Below are positions 7,084 through 14,254 of a DNA stretch of 17,271 nucleotides, one piece after another (the stretch's first letter is position 1; each line of letters opens with the position of its first letter). The DNA is taken from contig CANJYY010000011.1 of the NCBI GenBank assembly GCA_947479185.1, positions 1-17,271 of the forward strand, given 5' to 3'. This DNA comes from Caulobacteraceae bacterium (GTDB lineage Bacteria; Pseudomonadota; Alphaproteobacteria; Caulobacterales; Caulobacteraceae). Below the pieces are notes generated by a model. The model did not search any database and was not told the DNA's origin. It saw only the letters and a program-made list of their open reading frames with translations. Made by a program: the position numbers and the translations under genes.

Positions 7084-7727
7084 CCGCCGTGACGCCCCTT
7101 CCCGACCCCGCCAGCCATGCTGGCCTGCGCCTGATGGAAGCGACGGCGGCTGTCCTGCGTGGGGACCAGTCGCCGCCGCGCCCGGCCGACGTGCTGGGCG
7201 GCGCCTTTCTCGACACCGAGTCGCCGCTGGCCCTGGCCGGCGGCGCGGCCGAGACGGCGCTCGCCCGCATCGCGGCGCTGGAAGCGATCGACGACCGCGC
7301 CCGCTCGGCAGCCCGCGGCGCCGGCAAGGGGCTGGGCGAGGTGCTGACCCTGCCCGACCCCCTGCGCGAAGCGGTGTTCGAGGCCATCGGCGCGGGCCGC
7401 AAGTGGCGCTTCCTCGGGTTCGGCATCCGCGGTCTGAAACTGGCCGTTGACGGCGAGGGTGAGACCGAGCTGCTGCGCATCGAGCCCGGCCACGGCGTCG
7501 CGCCGCATGATCACGATGGCGAGGAATACACCCTGGTCGTCACGGGGGCCTTCCACGACGGCCACCAGCGGTTCGGCCCCGGCGACGTCAACATCGCCCA
7601 GCCCGGCTTCGTGCATGCGCCGATCGCCGAGAATGACGGTGTCTGCTACGCCCTCGGCGTCAGCCTCGGCGGTGGCGCGCGGTTCGAGGGCGCCTTCGGC
7701 CTGTTCCAGCGCCTGAGCGGGCTTTAG
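7080..7727 (+). CDS. ChrR-type cupin anti-sigma factor lacking the N-terminal zinc motif
   Basis: A 215-residue protein. The C-terminal half (about 105-200) is a ChrR cupin with metal ligands H143, H145, E149 (PHDHDGEE) and H179 (FVHAP), the same spacing as the four ligands I recall for Rhodobacter ChrR. Classical ChrR also has an N-terminal anti-sigma domain that binds zinc through His and a CxxC pair; here residues 1-100 have no cysteine at all and only one histidine (H13). The only cysteine in the protein is C189, in the cupin. The N-terminal half is still helical and alanine-rich and probably binds the sigma factor, with the cupin as the sensor. It is co-directional with the sigma gene and linked through overlapping stop/start codons. 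Role by family and context: it holds the sigma factor inactive until a stress signal. Confidence 0.82.
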   Translation: MTAVTPLPDPASHAGLRLMEATAAVLRGDQSPPRPADVLGGAFLDTESPLALAGGAAETALARIAALEAIDDRARSAARGAGKGLGEVLTLPDPLREAVFEAIGAGRKWRFLGFGIRGLKLAVDGEGETELLRIEPGHGVAPHDHDGEEYTLVVTGAFHDGHQRFGPGDVNIAQPGFVHAPIAENDGVCYALGVSLGGGARFEGAFGLFQRLSGL

Positions 7728-7741
7728 GCTCGGATACGGAT

Positions 7742-7767
7742 ACGGGGACAGGTTATCCTGTCCCCGT
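7742..7767. terminator. perfect 11-bp hairpin between convergent genes
   Basis: ACGGGGACAGG (7742-7752), loop TTAT, CCTGTCCCCGT (7757-7767). It sits 14 nt after the anti-sigma stop and 4 nt before the convergent asparaginase stop, so it can serve both directions. No T-tract follows on either strand. Its GGGGACA/TGTCCCC arms recur in the hairpin near argG. Confidence 0.65.
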
Positions 7768-7771
7768 CTGA

Positions 7772-8650
7772 TCAGAACGCCTCTGAAACAATCTCGCCGT
7801 TCGGCAGCAGCGCCGCGCGCTTCATGCCCGCCGAAACGAACGGCATGGCGACGTTGCCGTCGGCGTCGACGGCGATCAGGCCACCCTCTCCACCCAGGGC
7901 GCGGATTTCCGCCAGCACGGCGCCCGCCGCCTCGGCCAGGCTCTGTCCGCCGAACCGCACGCGATGGGCCAGCTGCGCCGCCGCGGCGACGCGCACGAAA
8001 TACTCGCCCTGGCCTGTGCAGGACACGGCCACGCGGTGATCGGCCCAGCCGCCCGCGCCGATCAGCGGCGTATCGCCGACCCGGCCGGGCAGCTTGCCGA
8101 ACACCCCGCCGGTCGAGGTGGCGGCCGCCAGCCGGCCTTCCCGGTCGCGCACCACGCAGCCGACCGTGCCGTGGGCCAGGGTCCCTGGCGGATGGTTGGA
8201 TTCGTCCTGCCCGGCATGGGTGAACCAGGCGGCGTCATCGGCGATCGCCGCCAGCTTCTGGTCGGCCGCGAAGCGCGCCGCGCCGTCGCCGGCGAGCATC
8301 ACATGCGGCGTCCAGTCCATGATCGCCCGGGCCACGCCGACCGGGCTCTCGAACCCCTGCAGCGCCGCGACCGACCCGGCCCGTCCGGTGAAGCCGTCCA
8401 TCAGGCAGGCGTCGAGCTCGTACTGGCCGACCGTGTTGGGCGAGGCGCCGCGGCCAGCGACGTAAAGACCGGACGCCTCAAGCTCGGCCGTCACGGACTC
8501 GGCCACGTCCAGCGCCAGGGCGCCGGCCATCAGTCGGTCGCGCCCGCCCTCGACCACGCCGCGCATGTGGGCGATCTCACGGCTGTAGTCGCGGCCGCGC
8601 TTCGCGCCCGCGCCGCCGTGAACCACCAGACTCAAACAATTGTTCGCCAA
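7772..8650 (-). CDS. plant-type L-asparaginase / isoaspartyl peptidase (Ntn hydrolase)
   Basis: A 292-residue precursor of the N-terminal nucleophile family, which hydrolyses L-asparagine and beta-aspartyl dipeptides and self-cleaves into two subunits. Cleavage would fall before T162 in HGTVGC (160-165); T162 then becomes the nucleophile. Other family motifs are VVHGGAG (9-15), GRGASPN (66-72), [13 protein letters not shown] (189-201) and TGQGE (212-216). I place the start at TTG 8650, giving [13 protein letters not shown], because GGGAGGG (plus-strand 8656-8662) lies five bases upstream and the protein then begins just before the first conserved strand, as in relatives. An ATG at 8704 gives 18 more residues (310 aa) without a ribosome site and overlapping the divergent promoter region. 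Divergent from the quinone oxidoreductase gene. Confidence 0.9.
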   Translation of the reverse strand: MANNCLSLVVHGGAGAKRGRDYSREIAHMRGVVEGGRDRLMAGALALDVAESVTAELEASGLYVAGRGASPNTVGQYELDACLMDGFTGRAGSVAALQGFESPVGVARAIMDWTPHVMLAGDGAARFAADQKLAAIADDAAWFTHAGQDESNHPPGTLAHGTVGCVVRDREGRLAAATSTGGVFGKLPGRVGDTPLIGAGGWADHRVAVSCTGQGEYFVRVAAAAQLAHRVRFGGQSLAEAAGAVLAEIRALGGEGGLIAVDADGNVAMPFVSAGMKRAALLPNGEIVSEAF

Positions 8651-8702
8651 CGCGTCCCTCCCGCCTATAAAGCCGGAAAGGCCCGCGATACGCTTCCGGG
8701 CC
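8643..8702 (+). promoter_or_regulatory. divergent promoter region with candidate -10 and inverted repeat
   Basis: On the plus strand TTCGCC (8643-8648) and TATAAA (8666-8671) are 17 bases apart, and CCTATAAA resembles the alphaproteobacterial -10 form GCTANAWC. Downstream, GGCCCG (8680-8685) and CGGGCC (8697-8702) form an inverted repeat with an 11-base spacer that could be an operator. All of this lies between the asparaginase start and the oxidoreductase start. It is a motif-level guess. Confidence 0.3.
8656..8662 (-). promoter_or_regulatory. ribosome binding site GGGAGGG deciding the asparaginase start
   Basis: Read on the minus strand, GGGAGGG lies five bases before TTG 8650. It is the best ribosome site in the region and argues against the upstream ATG at 8704. 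Confidence 0.6.
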
Positions 8703-8728
8703 ATTCAATGAAAGAGCGGGAGAGACGC

Positions 8729-9727
8729 ATGCGGGCGGTGCTGAGCAAGAGCGTGGGCGGACCGGAGACCCTGGTCATCGAGGAACTGCCCAGCCCCGTG
8801 GCCGGTCCCGGCCAGGTGGTGCTGTCGGTCAAGGCCTGCGGCGTCAACTATCCCGACGTGCTGATCATCGAGGACATGTACCAGTTCAAGCCGACCCGGC
8901 CGTTCGCGCCCGGCGGTGAAGTGGCCGGCGTGGTCAAGGAACTGGGCGAAGGCGTCACCCATCTGAAGGTCGGCCAGCGCGTTCTGGCCAACACCGGCTG
9001 GGGCGGCATGGCCGAGGAGCTGGCGCTGGACGCCGCTCGCGTGGTGCCGATCCCGGACTCGATGTCGTTCGAGGAAGGCGCCGCCTTCATGATGACCTAC
9101 GGCACCTCCTACTACGGCCTCAAGGACCGTGGCTATCTGAAGCCCGGCCAGACCCTGCTGGTGCTCGGCGCCGCCGGGGGCGTGGGCCTGGCCGCCGTGG
9201 AACTGGGCAAGGCCATGGGCGCGAAGGTCATCGCCGCCGCCTCAAGCCAGGCCAAGGTCGACCTGGCCATCGCCCGCGGCGCGGACAGCGGCGTGGTCTA
9301 TCCGACCGGCCCGTTCGACAAGGACGGGACCAAGGCCCTGGCCAACCTGTTCAAGGACGCCTGCGGCCCGAACGGCTGGGACGTGGCCTATGACGCCGTC
9401 GGCGGCGACTACGCCGAGGCGACCATTCGCGCCGCCGGCTGGGGCGGCCGCTTCCTGGTCATCGGCTTCCCGGCCGGTATCCCCAAGGTGCCGCTGAACC
9501 TGACCCTGCTGAAGTCCTGCGACATCGTCGGCGTGTTCTGGGGCGCGGCCGTGGCGCGCGATCCCAAGGCCCACCAGCAGAACGTCAAGGAGCTGATGGA
9601 CCTCTACGCCGCCGGCAAGATCAAGCCGCACGTGTCCGAGACCTTCCCGCTCGAGCGGGCGGGCGAAGCCATCGCCCACCTCGCCAGCCGCAAGGCCATG
9701 GGCAAGGTCGTCGTGGTCACCGGCTAA
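8729..9727 (+). CDS. NADPH:quinone oxidoreductase family protein (zinc-independent MDR)
   Basis: A 332-residue medium-chain dehydrogenase/reductase. The N-terminal GroES-like domain includes ACGVNYPDVL (36-45) and PGGEVAGVV (61-69). The Rossmann domain has the nucleotide loop GAAGGVG (147-153), and the chain ends with a typical MGKVVVVTG strand. The cysteine/histidine pattern of zinc alcohol dehydrogenases is absent, which fits the quinone/enone reductase branch; the substrate is probably a quinone, an enone or an enoyl thioester and cannot be read from sequence. ATG 8729 is preferred over ATG 8708 because GGGAGAG (8718-8724) precedes it and MRAVLSK is the normal family start. It is first in a same-strand run with an SDR 44 nt downstream and a permease after that, suggesting one unit for handling small carbonyl or acyl compounds (inference). 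Confidence 0.88.
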   Translation: MRAVLSKSVGGPETLVIEELPSPVAGPGQVVLSVKACGVNYPDVLIIEDMYQFKPTRPFAPGGEVAGVVKELGEGVTHLKVGQRVLANTGWGGMAEELALDAARVVPIPDSMSFEEGAAFMMTYGTSYYGLKDRGYLKPGQTLLVLGAAGGVGLAAVELGKAMGAKVIAAASSQAKVDLAIARGADSGVVYPTGPFDKDGTKALANLFKDACGPNGWDVAYDAVGGDYAEATIRAAGWGGRFLVIGFPAGIPKVPLNLTLLKSCDIVGVFWGAAVARDPKAHQQNVKELMDLYAAGKIKPHVSETFPLERAGEAIAHLASRKAMGKVVVVTG

Positions 9728-9758
9728 TCCTGGAAGACCAGAAAAACACAACGAAATC

Positions 9759-9765
9759 AGGGAAG
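9759..9765 (+). promoter_or_regulatory. ribosome binding site AGGGAAG
   Basis: AGGGAAG lies six bases before ATG 9772 and supports the SDR start. Confidence 0.5.
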
Positions 9766-9771
9766 ATACAT

Positions 9772-10662
9772 ATGGCGGGTCGTCTCGAGGGCAAGGTCGC
9801 CCTCATCACCGGCGGGGTTTCGGGCATCGGCCTGGGCACGGTTGAACTGTTCGCGCAGGAAGGGGCCTGCGTGATCGCCGCCGACCTGCAGGACGAGAAG
9901 GGCGCCATGCTCGAGAGGCGTTTCGACGGCCGCATCCGCTACGCCCACTGCGATGTGACCAGCGAGAAAGACATCGCCAACGCCGTGAAGATGGCCGCCG
10001 ACCAGTTCGGCGGCCTCGACATCCTGTTCAACAACGCCGGCCACGGCGGCGCCCCGGGCAATGTCTCCGAAGTGGACGTCGAAGCCTGGGACGCGACCTT
10101 CGCCCTGCTGGTGCGCGGTCCGGCCGTGGGCATGAAGCACGCCATGCCGCTGATGGTCGAACGCGGCGGCGGCTCGATCATCAACACCGCCTCGATCGCC
10201 GGCCTGCAGGCGGGCTTCGGTCCGCTGGCCTATTCGGCGGCCAAGTGCGCGGTGATCCACATGTCGCGCTGCGCGGCGGCGGAGCTGTCGCCCAAGAAGA
10301 TCCGGGTCAACGCCATCTGCCCGGGCCTGATCGCCACCTCGATCTTCGGCGCCTCGATGGGTCTGCCCCGCGAGGTGGCCGACCAGATGGCCGCCCGCTT
10401 CGAGGAGGCCGGCCCCAAGGTCCAGCCGATTCCCAAGGCCGGCATGCCCGAGGATATCGCCCGCGCGGCCCTCTATCTGGCCAGCGATGACTCGCTGTTC
10501 GTCACCGGCACCCACATCGTCGTCGACGGCGGCCTGACCATCGGCGGTCGCGGCTCATGGGATCTCGAAGCGCCCAGCCCTATCCTCGCCGCCCTGGGCA
10601 TCACCCCCGAGCAGGCGCAGCAGATGCAGGCCGCGATGGTCGCCCAGCGCACGGGAGCCTGA
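9772..10662 (+). CDS. SDR-family NAD(P)-dependent oxidoreductase
   Basis: A 296-residue classical short-chain dehydrogenase. Visible motifs are the cofactor loop TGGVSGIG (13-20), D38 after strand 2 (favouring NAD), CDV (60-62), NNAG (87-90), catalytic S141, Y154 and K158 (YSAAK) and the PG loop (184-185). The fourth catalytic residue, the Asn usually found in a 'vNl.G' helix, is not present: the equivalent stretch reads FALLVRGPAVG (110-120). After the usual C-terminal VDGG (251-254) there is an extra tail of about 40 residues, where most family members end within ten. Substrate unknown, possibly a hydroxysteroid, cyclic alcohol or hydroxyacyl compound. It sits 44 nt after the quinone oxidoreductase and 9 nt before the permease, so these are probably co-transcribed. 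Confidence 0.88.
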   Translation: MAGRLEGKVALITGGVSGIGLGTVELFAQEGACVIAADLQDEKGAMLERRFDGRIRYAHCDVTSEKDIANAVKMAADQFGGLDILFNNAGHGGAPGNVSEVDVEAWDATFALLVRGPAVGMKHAMPLMVERGGGSIINTASIAGLQAGFGPLAYSAAKCAVIHMSRCAAAELSPKKIRVNAICPGLIATSIFGASMGLPREVADQMAARFEEAGPKVQPIPKAGMPEDIARAALYLASDDSLFVTGTHIVVDGGLTIGGRGSWDLEAPSPILAALGITPEQAQQMQAAMVAQRTGA

Positions 10663-10671
10663 TCGGCCGCA

Positions 10672-11682
10672 ATGCCAGAGGACCTGCCCCCCGTTACAGC
10701 GTCGGCCGAGCGGCCGACGCTGGCGCCGAACGTGCGGGGCGCGCTGTGGATGCTGGGCTCGGCGCTGGGCTTCACGGTGATGACCACCCTGATCAAGTTC
10801 CTCGGGGCGGACTATCCGGCGGCGCTGCAGACCTTCTATCGCCAGGCGGCGGGCCTGCTGGTGCTGGCCCCGCTGATCCTGCGCGACTGGCACGGGGCCT
10901 TCCACACCACCCGGCCCGGCATCCTGCTGTTCCGCTCGGCGGTCGGCACGCTGGCGATGATCCTCAGCTTCTACGCCTTCCAGAAGCTGCCCCTGGCCGA
11001 GGCCAACGCCCTGTCGTTCACCCGCACCCTGTGGATGGTGCCGCTGGCGATGTTCATCCTGCGCGAAAAGACCGGCCCCCTGCGCATCGCCGCCGCCCTC
11101 GTCGGCTTCCTCGGCGTGCTCGTCATGCTGCGGCCCGGCGCCGGCGACCACCACGGCTTCGGCATGGGTCAGCTGGCGGCCCTGGCCTCGGCGGCGATGT
11201 TCGCCACCACCATCACCGGCATGAAGGTGATGACCCGCGACCACTCGCCGTTCACCCTGCTGGTCTGGTCAGCGGTGCTGGGGCTGGCCTTCTCGATCCC
11301 CGGGGCGGTGTTCGTCTGGCGCTGGCCTGACCCGTTCGACCTGTTCCTTCTCGCCAGCATGGGCGTCTTCGGCACCATCACCCAGGCCTGCTACATCAAG
11401 GGCATGCAGATCGGCGACGCCGGCGCCATGGCGCCGATCGACTACAGCCGGCTGGTGTTCACCACGGCCACGGGCTTCTTCATCTTCCATGAGGTTCCGG
11501 GCGTGGCGACCGCCATCGGCGCCGGCATCGTCGTGGCCTCGACCCTGTTCATCACCTTCCGCGAACAGTATGTGGCGAAACAGGAACGGCTGGCCGCCGC
11601 CGCGTCAGGGCATGCGCAGGAAGGCCCAGGCGATCAGCGCCTGACCGCCGTAGTAGAGAAACCAGATCGCCCAGCGGGTTAG
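10672..11682 (+). CDS. EamA/DMT-superfamily permease
   Basis: A 336-residue inner-membrane transporter with about ten hydrophobic helices in two repeats (about 22-155 and 164-297), the usual EamA layout. Visible family features are FYAFQKLPLAEANALSFT (99-116) at the end of repeat 1 and the matching YIKGMQIGDAGAMAPIDY (241-258) in repeat 2, both typical of the 'drug/metabolite transporter' family; the substrate is not predictable. The cytoplasmic C-terminal tail (300-336) is hydrophilic. The last 25 codons overlap, on the opposite strand, the end of the lysoplasmalogenase gene by 78 bp. ATG 10672 lies nine bases after the SDR stop with only a weak ribosome site, consistent with coupling. Confidence 0.88.
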   Translation: MPEDLPPVTASAERPTLAPNVRGALWMLGSALGFTVMTTLIKFLGADYPAALQTFYRQAAGLLVLAPLILRDWHGAFHTTRPGILLFRSAVGTLAMILSFYAFQKLPLAEANALSFTRTLWMVPLAMFILREKTGPLRIAAALVGFLGVLVMLRPGAGDHHGFGMGQLAALASAAMFATTITGMKVMTRDHSPFTLLVWSAVLGLAFSIPGAVFVWRWPDPFDLFLLASMGVFGTITQACYIKGMQIGDAGAMAPIDYSRLVFTTATGFFIFHEVPGVATAIGAGIVVASTLFITFREQYVAKQERLAAAASGHAQEGPGDQRLTAVVEKPDRPAG

Positions 11683-12258
11683 CCGGTCCGATCCGAACAA
11701 CGCCTCCCGGCGGAACACCGACCCGGCGAGAATCGCGTCCGAGGTCATGAACAGTCCCGCCCCGAGCATCGCCGGCCAGTAGAAGGCCGGCAGCAGGAAG
11801 CTGGACCCGACCATCACGGCGATGACGATCACATAGAGGGTCACCGCCGCCCGCATGAGGCCCAGCGCGCGCCACAGCCAGGCCAGCATCGCCACGGCCG
11901 TCACACCGACAGCGACAGCGCCGACGATCTGCAGCGAGGTCATTTCCAGCGACGGGTCACGGGTTTCCTGGAACAGGAAGACCAGCAGCACATGGCCGAT
12001 CAGGAAGGCGAACAGTCCGGCCGGCAGCCAGCGCTGCGCGTCGCCGGCCAGGAATCCGTCGCCGACCACGCAGAGCAGCAGGCCCGCGGCCAGCAGCCAG
12101 GGGGCGTCGGAAAAGAAGGCCATCACGGTGATGGCCCCGACGGCGGCGACCTTGACCACCGTGCGCTGCAGCGACGGCGCCTGGCCGACCATGACCAGCC
12201 CGTAGGCGAGGGCCGCCAGGGCCGACACCACGGTCAGCACGGTGTTGATGTCGTCCAT
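11605..12258 (-). CDS. lysoplasmalogenase, YhhN/TMEM86 family
   Basis: A 217-residue integral membrane protein with about eight helices. YhhN/TMEM86 proteins hydrolyse the vinyl-ether bond of lysoplasmalogens; in bacteria without plasmalogens the physiological substrate is unclear. Conserved polar residues are in place: D67 and D73 in CVVGDGFLAGD, H89 in LIGHVLL, D174 in GAGLFMTSDAILA (166-178) and YYGGQALI (202-209) near the C-terminus. ATG 12258 follows a G-rich ribosome site (GGGGG, seven bases upstream on the minus strand). It lies 23 nt after the DUF1232 gene and probably shares its transcript. Its 3' end overlaps the convergent permease gene by 78 bp; both frames are intact, so the overlap is likely real. 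Confidence 0.87.
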   Translation of the reverse strand: MDDINTVLTVVSALAALAYGLVMVGQAPSLQRTVVKVAAVGAITVMAFFSDAPWLLAAGLLLCVVGDGFLAGDAQRWLPAGLFAFLIGHVLLVFLFQETRDPSLEMTSLQIVGAVAVGVTAVAMLAWLWRALGLMRAAVTLYVIVIAVMVGSSFLLPAFYWPAMLGAGLFMTSDAILAGSVFRREALFGSDRLTRWAIWFLYYGGQALIAWAFLRMP

Positions 12259-12281
12259 AGCCCCCGCCGCGTCTTCAGTCT

Positions 12282-12686
12282 TCAGTCGTCCGCCGTCACC
12301 CTGGCCAGCCAGGCCCGGGCGGCGTCGCGGTGATGCGGCTTGATGTTCTTGCCGACCACCGCCAGCAGCGCCGCGAACACCGCCGCGTCATCGGTAAAGC
12401 CGATTCCCGCGAGAATGTCCGGAATGGCGTCGGTCGGCAGGACGAAATAGGCCAAGGCTGCGAACATGATGCCCTTGGCCGCGGCCGGCGTCGCCGGATC
12501 CCGCGCGCACCACCAGATCGACAGGGCGTCGGAGGCGAACGGAATGCGCGCGGCGACGCGCCGCATCTTGGGCCAGAAACCCCGTGCGACACGGCGTTCA
12601 TTCACCTGGATCACCTCGGGAACGAGGGCCCGGTCAGGATCAATGACCTGGTTTACGTCGGGTGACGGCTTGGAATCGGCGCTCAT
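12282..12686 (-). CDS. DUF1232 (YkvA-type) protein
   Basis: A 134-residue protein with the DUF1232 hallmark YFVLPTDAIPDILAGIGFTDD (80-100; key residues Y80, P84, D86, P89, D90, D99, D100), which packs next to a hydrophobic helix (about 70-83) and is followed by a second one (101-113). The family has no firmly known function and is often membrane-associated. Residues 1-45 are polar. The start is supported by AAAGGGG ending nine bases before ATG 12686 on the minus strand. First in a two-gene unit with the lysoplasmalogenase; divergent from the acyl-CoA dehydrogenase gene with a 53-nt spacer. Confidence 0.88.
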   Translation of the reverse strand: MSADSKPSPDVNQVIDPDRALVPEVIQVNERRVARGFWPKMRRVAARIPFASDALSIWWCARDPATPAAAKGIMFAALAYFVLPTDAIPDILAGIGFTDDAAVFAALLAVVGKNIKPHHRDAARAWLARVTADD

Positions 12687-12739
12687 CGGGATAAACCCCT
12701 TTCCGAACTGTATTCAACATAAGGATCGGGGAGCCGTCC
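12687..12739. promoter_or_regulatory. divergent promoter spacer with two ribosome sites
   Basis: The 53-nt gap between DUF1232 (-) and the hydroxyacyl-CoA dehydrogenase (+) must hold the starts of both. AAAGGGG serves the minus gene and GGGGAG (12728-12733) the plus gene, six bases before ATG 12740. I see no convincing -35/-10 pair; promoters may reach into the coding ends. Confidence 0.4.
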
Positions 12740-13528
12740 ATGAAGCTTGATTCCTCCATTTCCGCCGTCGTCACCGGCGGTGCGTCCGGCCTCGGTGAGG
12801 CCACTGTCCGCGCGCTGGTCGCCCAGGGCGTCAAGGTCGCCATCTTCGACCTCGACCGTCAGGCCGAGAAGGGCGCCGCCCTCGAGAAGGAGCTGGGCGT
12901 CACCTTCTGCGCCGTCAACGTGACCAGCGACGCCGAAGTCGACGCCGGTTTCGAGAAGGCCCGCGCCGCCAACGGCCAGGAGCGTATCCTGGTCAACTGC
13001 GCCGGCACCGGCAACGCGGCCAAGACCGCCAGCCGTGACAAGACCACCGGGGCGATCAAGCACTTCCCGCTGGCCCATTTCGACATGATCATCCAGATCA
13101 ACCTGGTCGGCACCTTCCGCTGCATCGCCAAGTCGGCGGCCGGCATGCTGACCTTGGAGCCCCTGCCGGACGGTGATCGCGGCGCGATCGTCAACACCGC
13201 GTCGGTGGCGGCCGAGGATGGCCAGATCGGCCAGGCGGCCTACTCGGCGTCCAAGGGCGGCGTCGTCGGCATGACCCTGCCGATCGCCCGCGACCTGTCC
13301 AGCGAAGGCATCCGCGTCAACACCATCCTGCCGGGCATCTTCAACACCCCGCTGCTGGCGGCGGCTCCGGAAGCGGTCAAGGCCGCCCTCGGCGCCCAGG
13401 TGCCCTTCCCCAAGCGTCTCGGCCAGGCGGAAGAGTACGCCTCGCTGGCGCTGGAAATGATCCGCAACGGCTACTTCAACGGCGAAGACGTCCGCCTGGA
13501 CGGCTCGATCCGCATGGCCCCGCGCTAA
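12740..13528 (+). CDS. 3-hydroxyacyl-CoA dehydrogenase type 2-like SDR
   Basis: A 262-residue SDR strongly resembling type-2 3-hydroxyacyl-CoA dehydrogenases (HSD17B10-like), which oxidise 3-hydroxyacyl-CoA with NAD+ in fatty-acid or branched-chain amino-acid breakdown. It has the full set of motifs: TGGASGLG (12-19), D37 after strand 2 (NAD preference), NCAG (86-89), N121 in INLVGTF, S155, Y168 and K172 (YSASK), and PG (198-199). The insertion with TTGAIKHFPL (102-111) and the ending GEDVRLDGSIRMAPR (248-262) are typical of this subgroup and separate it from the other SDR in the window. It is a single-gene unit with its own ribosome site and a strong intrinsic terminator 26 nt after the stop. 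Confidence 0.92.
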   Translation: MKLDSSISAVVTGGASGLGEATVRALVAQGVKVAIFDLDRQAEKGAALEKELGVTFCAVNVTSDAEVDAGFEKARAANGQERILVNCAGTGNAAKTASRDKTTGAIKHFPLAHFDMIIQINLVGTFRCIAKSAAGMLTLEPLPDGDRGAIVNTASVAAEDGQIGQAAYSASKGGVVGMTLPIARDLSSEGIRVNTILPGIFNTPLLAAAPEAVKAALGAQVPFPKRLGQAEEYASLALEMIRNGYFNGEDVRLDGSIRMAPR

Positions 13529-13554
13529 ACCGCGACCCATCGCAGCTGAAAACG

Positions 13555-13586
13555 GGGCGGCTTCCGCAAGGAGGCCGCCCTTTTTT
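13555..13586 (+). terminator. intrinsic terminator of the hydroxyacyl-CoA dehydrogenase gene
   Basis: An 11-bp stem (13555-13565 with 13570-13580, one G-T pair) closed by a GCAA tetraloop and followed by six T (13581-13586). On the minus strand the same stem is followed by GTTTTC, so it may also stop read-through from the convergent lipoprotein gene. Confidence 0.92.
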
Positions 13587-13593
13587 CTGTCCG

Positions 13594-14172
13594 TCATTCG
13601 CCCGCCGGCGGCCGGACAATGGCCGGACCGAGGTTAGCCATCACGTCGCGGGCGTCGAACGCGCGCGGGTCATTCACAGGCCTGGGCCCGTGGCCGATGA
13701 GAATCTCGGCCGAGGCCTCGAACCGCTCGACCGTGCGCACGTCGACGCGATCGGCCCAGAAGGGGTCGCCGTACCAGGGATCCCAGGCCCGCCAGCCCCG
13801 GCTCTGGCCGTAGTAGCGCCAGTGGGGCCGCCAGTAGCTGTAGGGACCGAACGGACCATAGGGGTTCGGCTCCACATAGGTGCGGGCCTTGCGGTCGGTC
13901 TGGCGCTCGACCAGCGAGAACCAGTCGCCGCCCTGGGTCACCGTCAGTTCCGCCGCGCGGTAGAGCAGGTAGCGCTCCACCGTCTCGCGCGAGGTCAGGC
14001 TGTTGCCCGCGAAGTTGATCCGGAACCGGTCAGTTTCGAGCCGGGTCTCCGAGAACCCGCCGGAGACCGTCTGTCCGCGGGCGTTGGGCTGGTAGGGGGT
14101 GGCCGTGGCGCAGGCTGTCAGGCCCGTCGTCGCGACCAGCGCCACCGCGAGGGCGGCCGCCTTGAAGGTCAT
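13594..14172 (-). CDS. CC0125/CC1285-like lipoprotein
   Basis: A 192-residue lipoprotein: signal helix at 3-18 and lipobox LTAC with lipid-attachment C21, so it is anchored in the inner or outer membrane facing the periplasm. The region 36-90 (SGGFSETRLETDRFRINFAG and ERYLLYRAAELT, with N57 and R62) resembles the Caulobacter CC0125/CC1285 lipoprotein family as I recall it; function unknown. Residues 99-140 are unusually rich in Tyr, Trp, Pro and Gly (for example YGPFGPYSYW, WRYYG). ATG 14172 is chosen because GGGAG lies eight bases upstream and it begins a proper signal peptide; the frame is open to 14217, but those 15 residues would spoil the signal. LysE lies 82 nt upstream on the same strand. 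Confidence 0.82.
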   Translation of the reverse strand: MTFKAAALAVALVATTGLTACATATPYQPNARGQTVSGGFSETRLETDRFRINFAGNSLTSRETVERYLLYRAAELTVTQGGDWFSLVERQTDRKARTYVEPNPYGPFGPYSYWRPHWRYYGQSRGWRAWDPWYGDPFWADRVDVRTVERFEASAEILIGHGPRPVNDPRAFDARDVMANLGPAIVRPPAGE

Positions 14173-14254
14173 CGTCGTAGCTCCCGCACAAAGAGTGTCC
14201 CTGTGACAGCACAACACATGGCCCGGGCCAAGGGTTGCGCCAAGGGCGGAGCGG

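Noticed and set aside
5202..7616. Very long minus-strand frame extending rlmN across the sigma and anti-sigma genes
   Set aside because: The upstream part is low-complexity Arg/Gly/Ala-rich shadow sequence antisense to two clear genes; rlmN homology starts near ATG 6398.
14212..14250. Direct repeat of CCAAGGG in the lysE-lipoprotein spacer
   Set aside because: Two seven-base copies only; no further structure or wider repetition.
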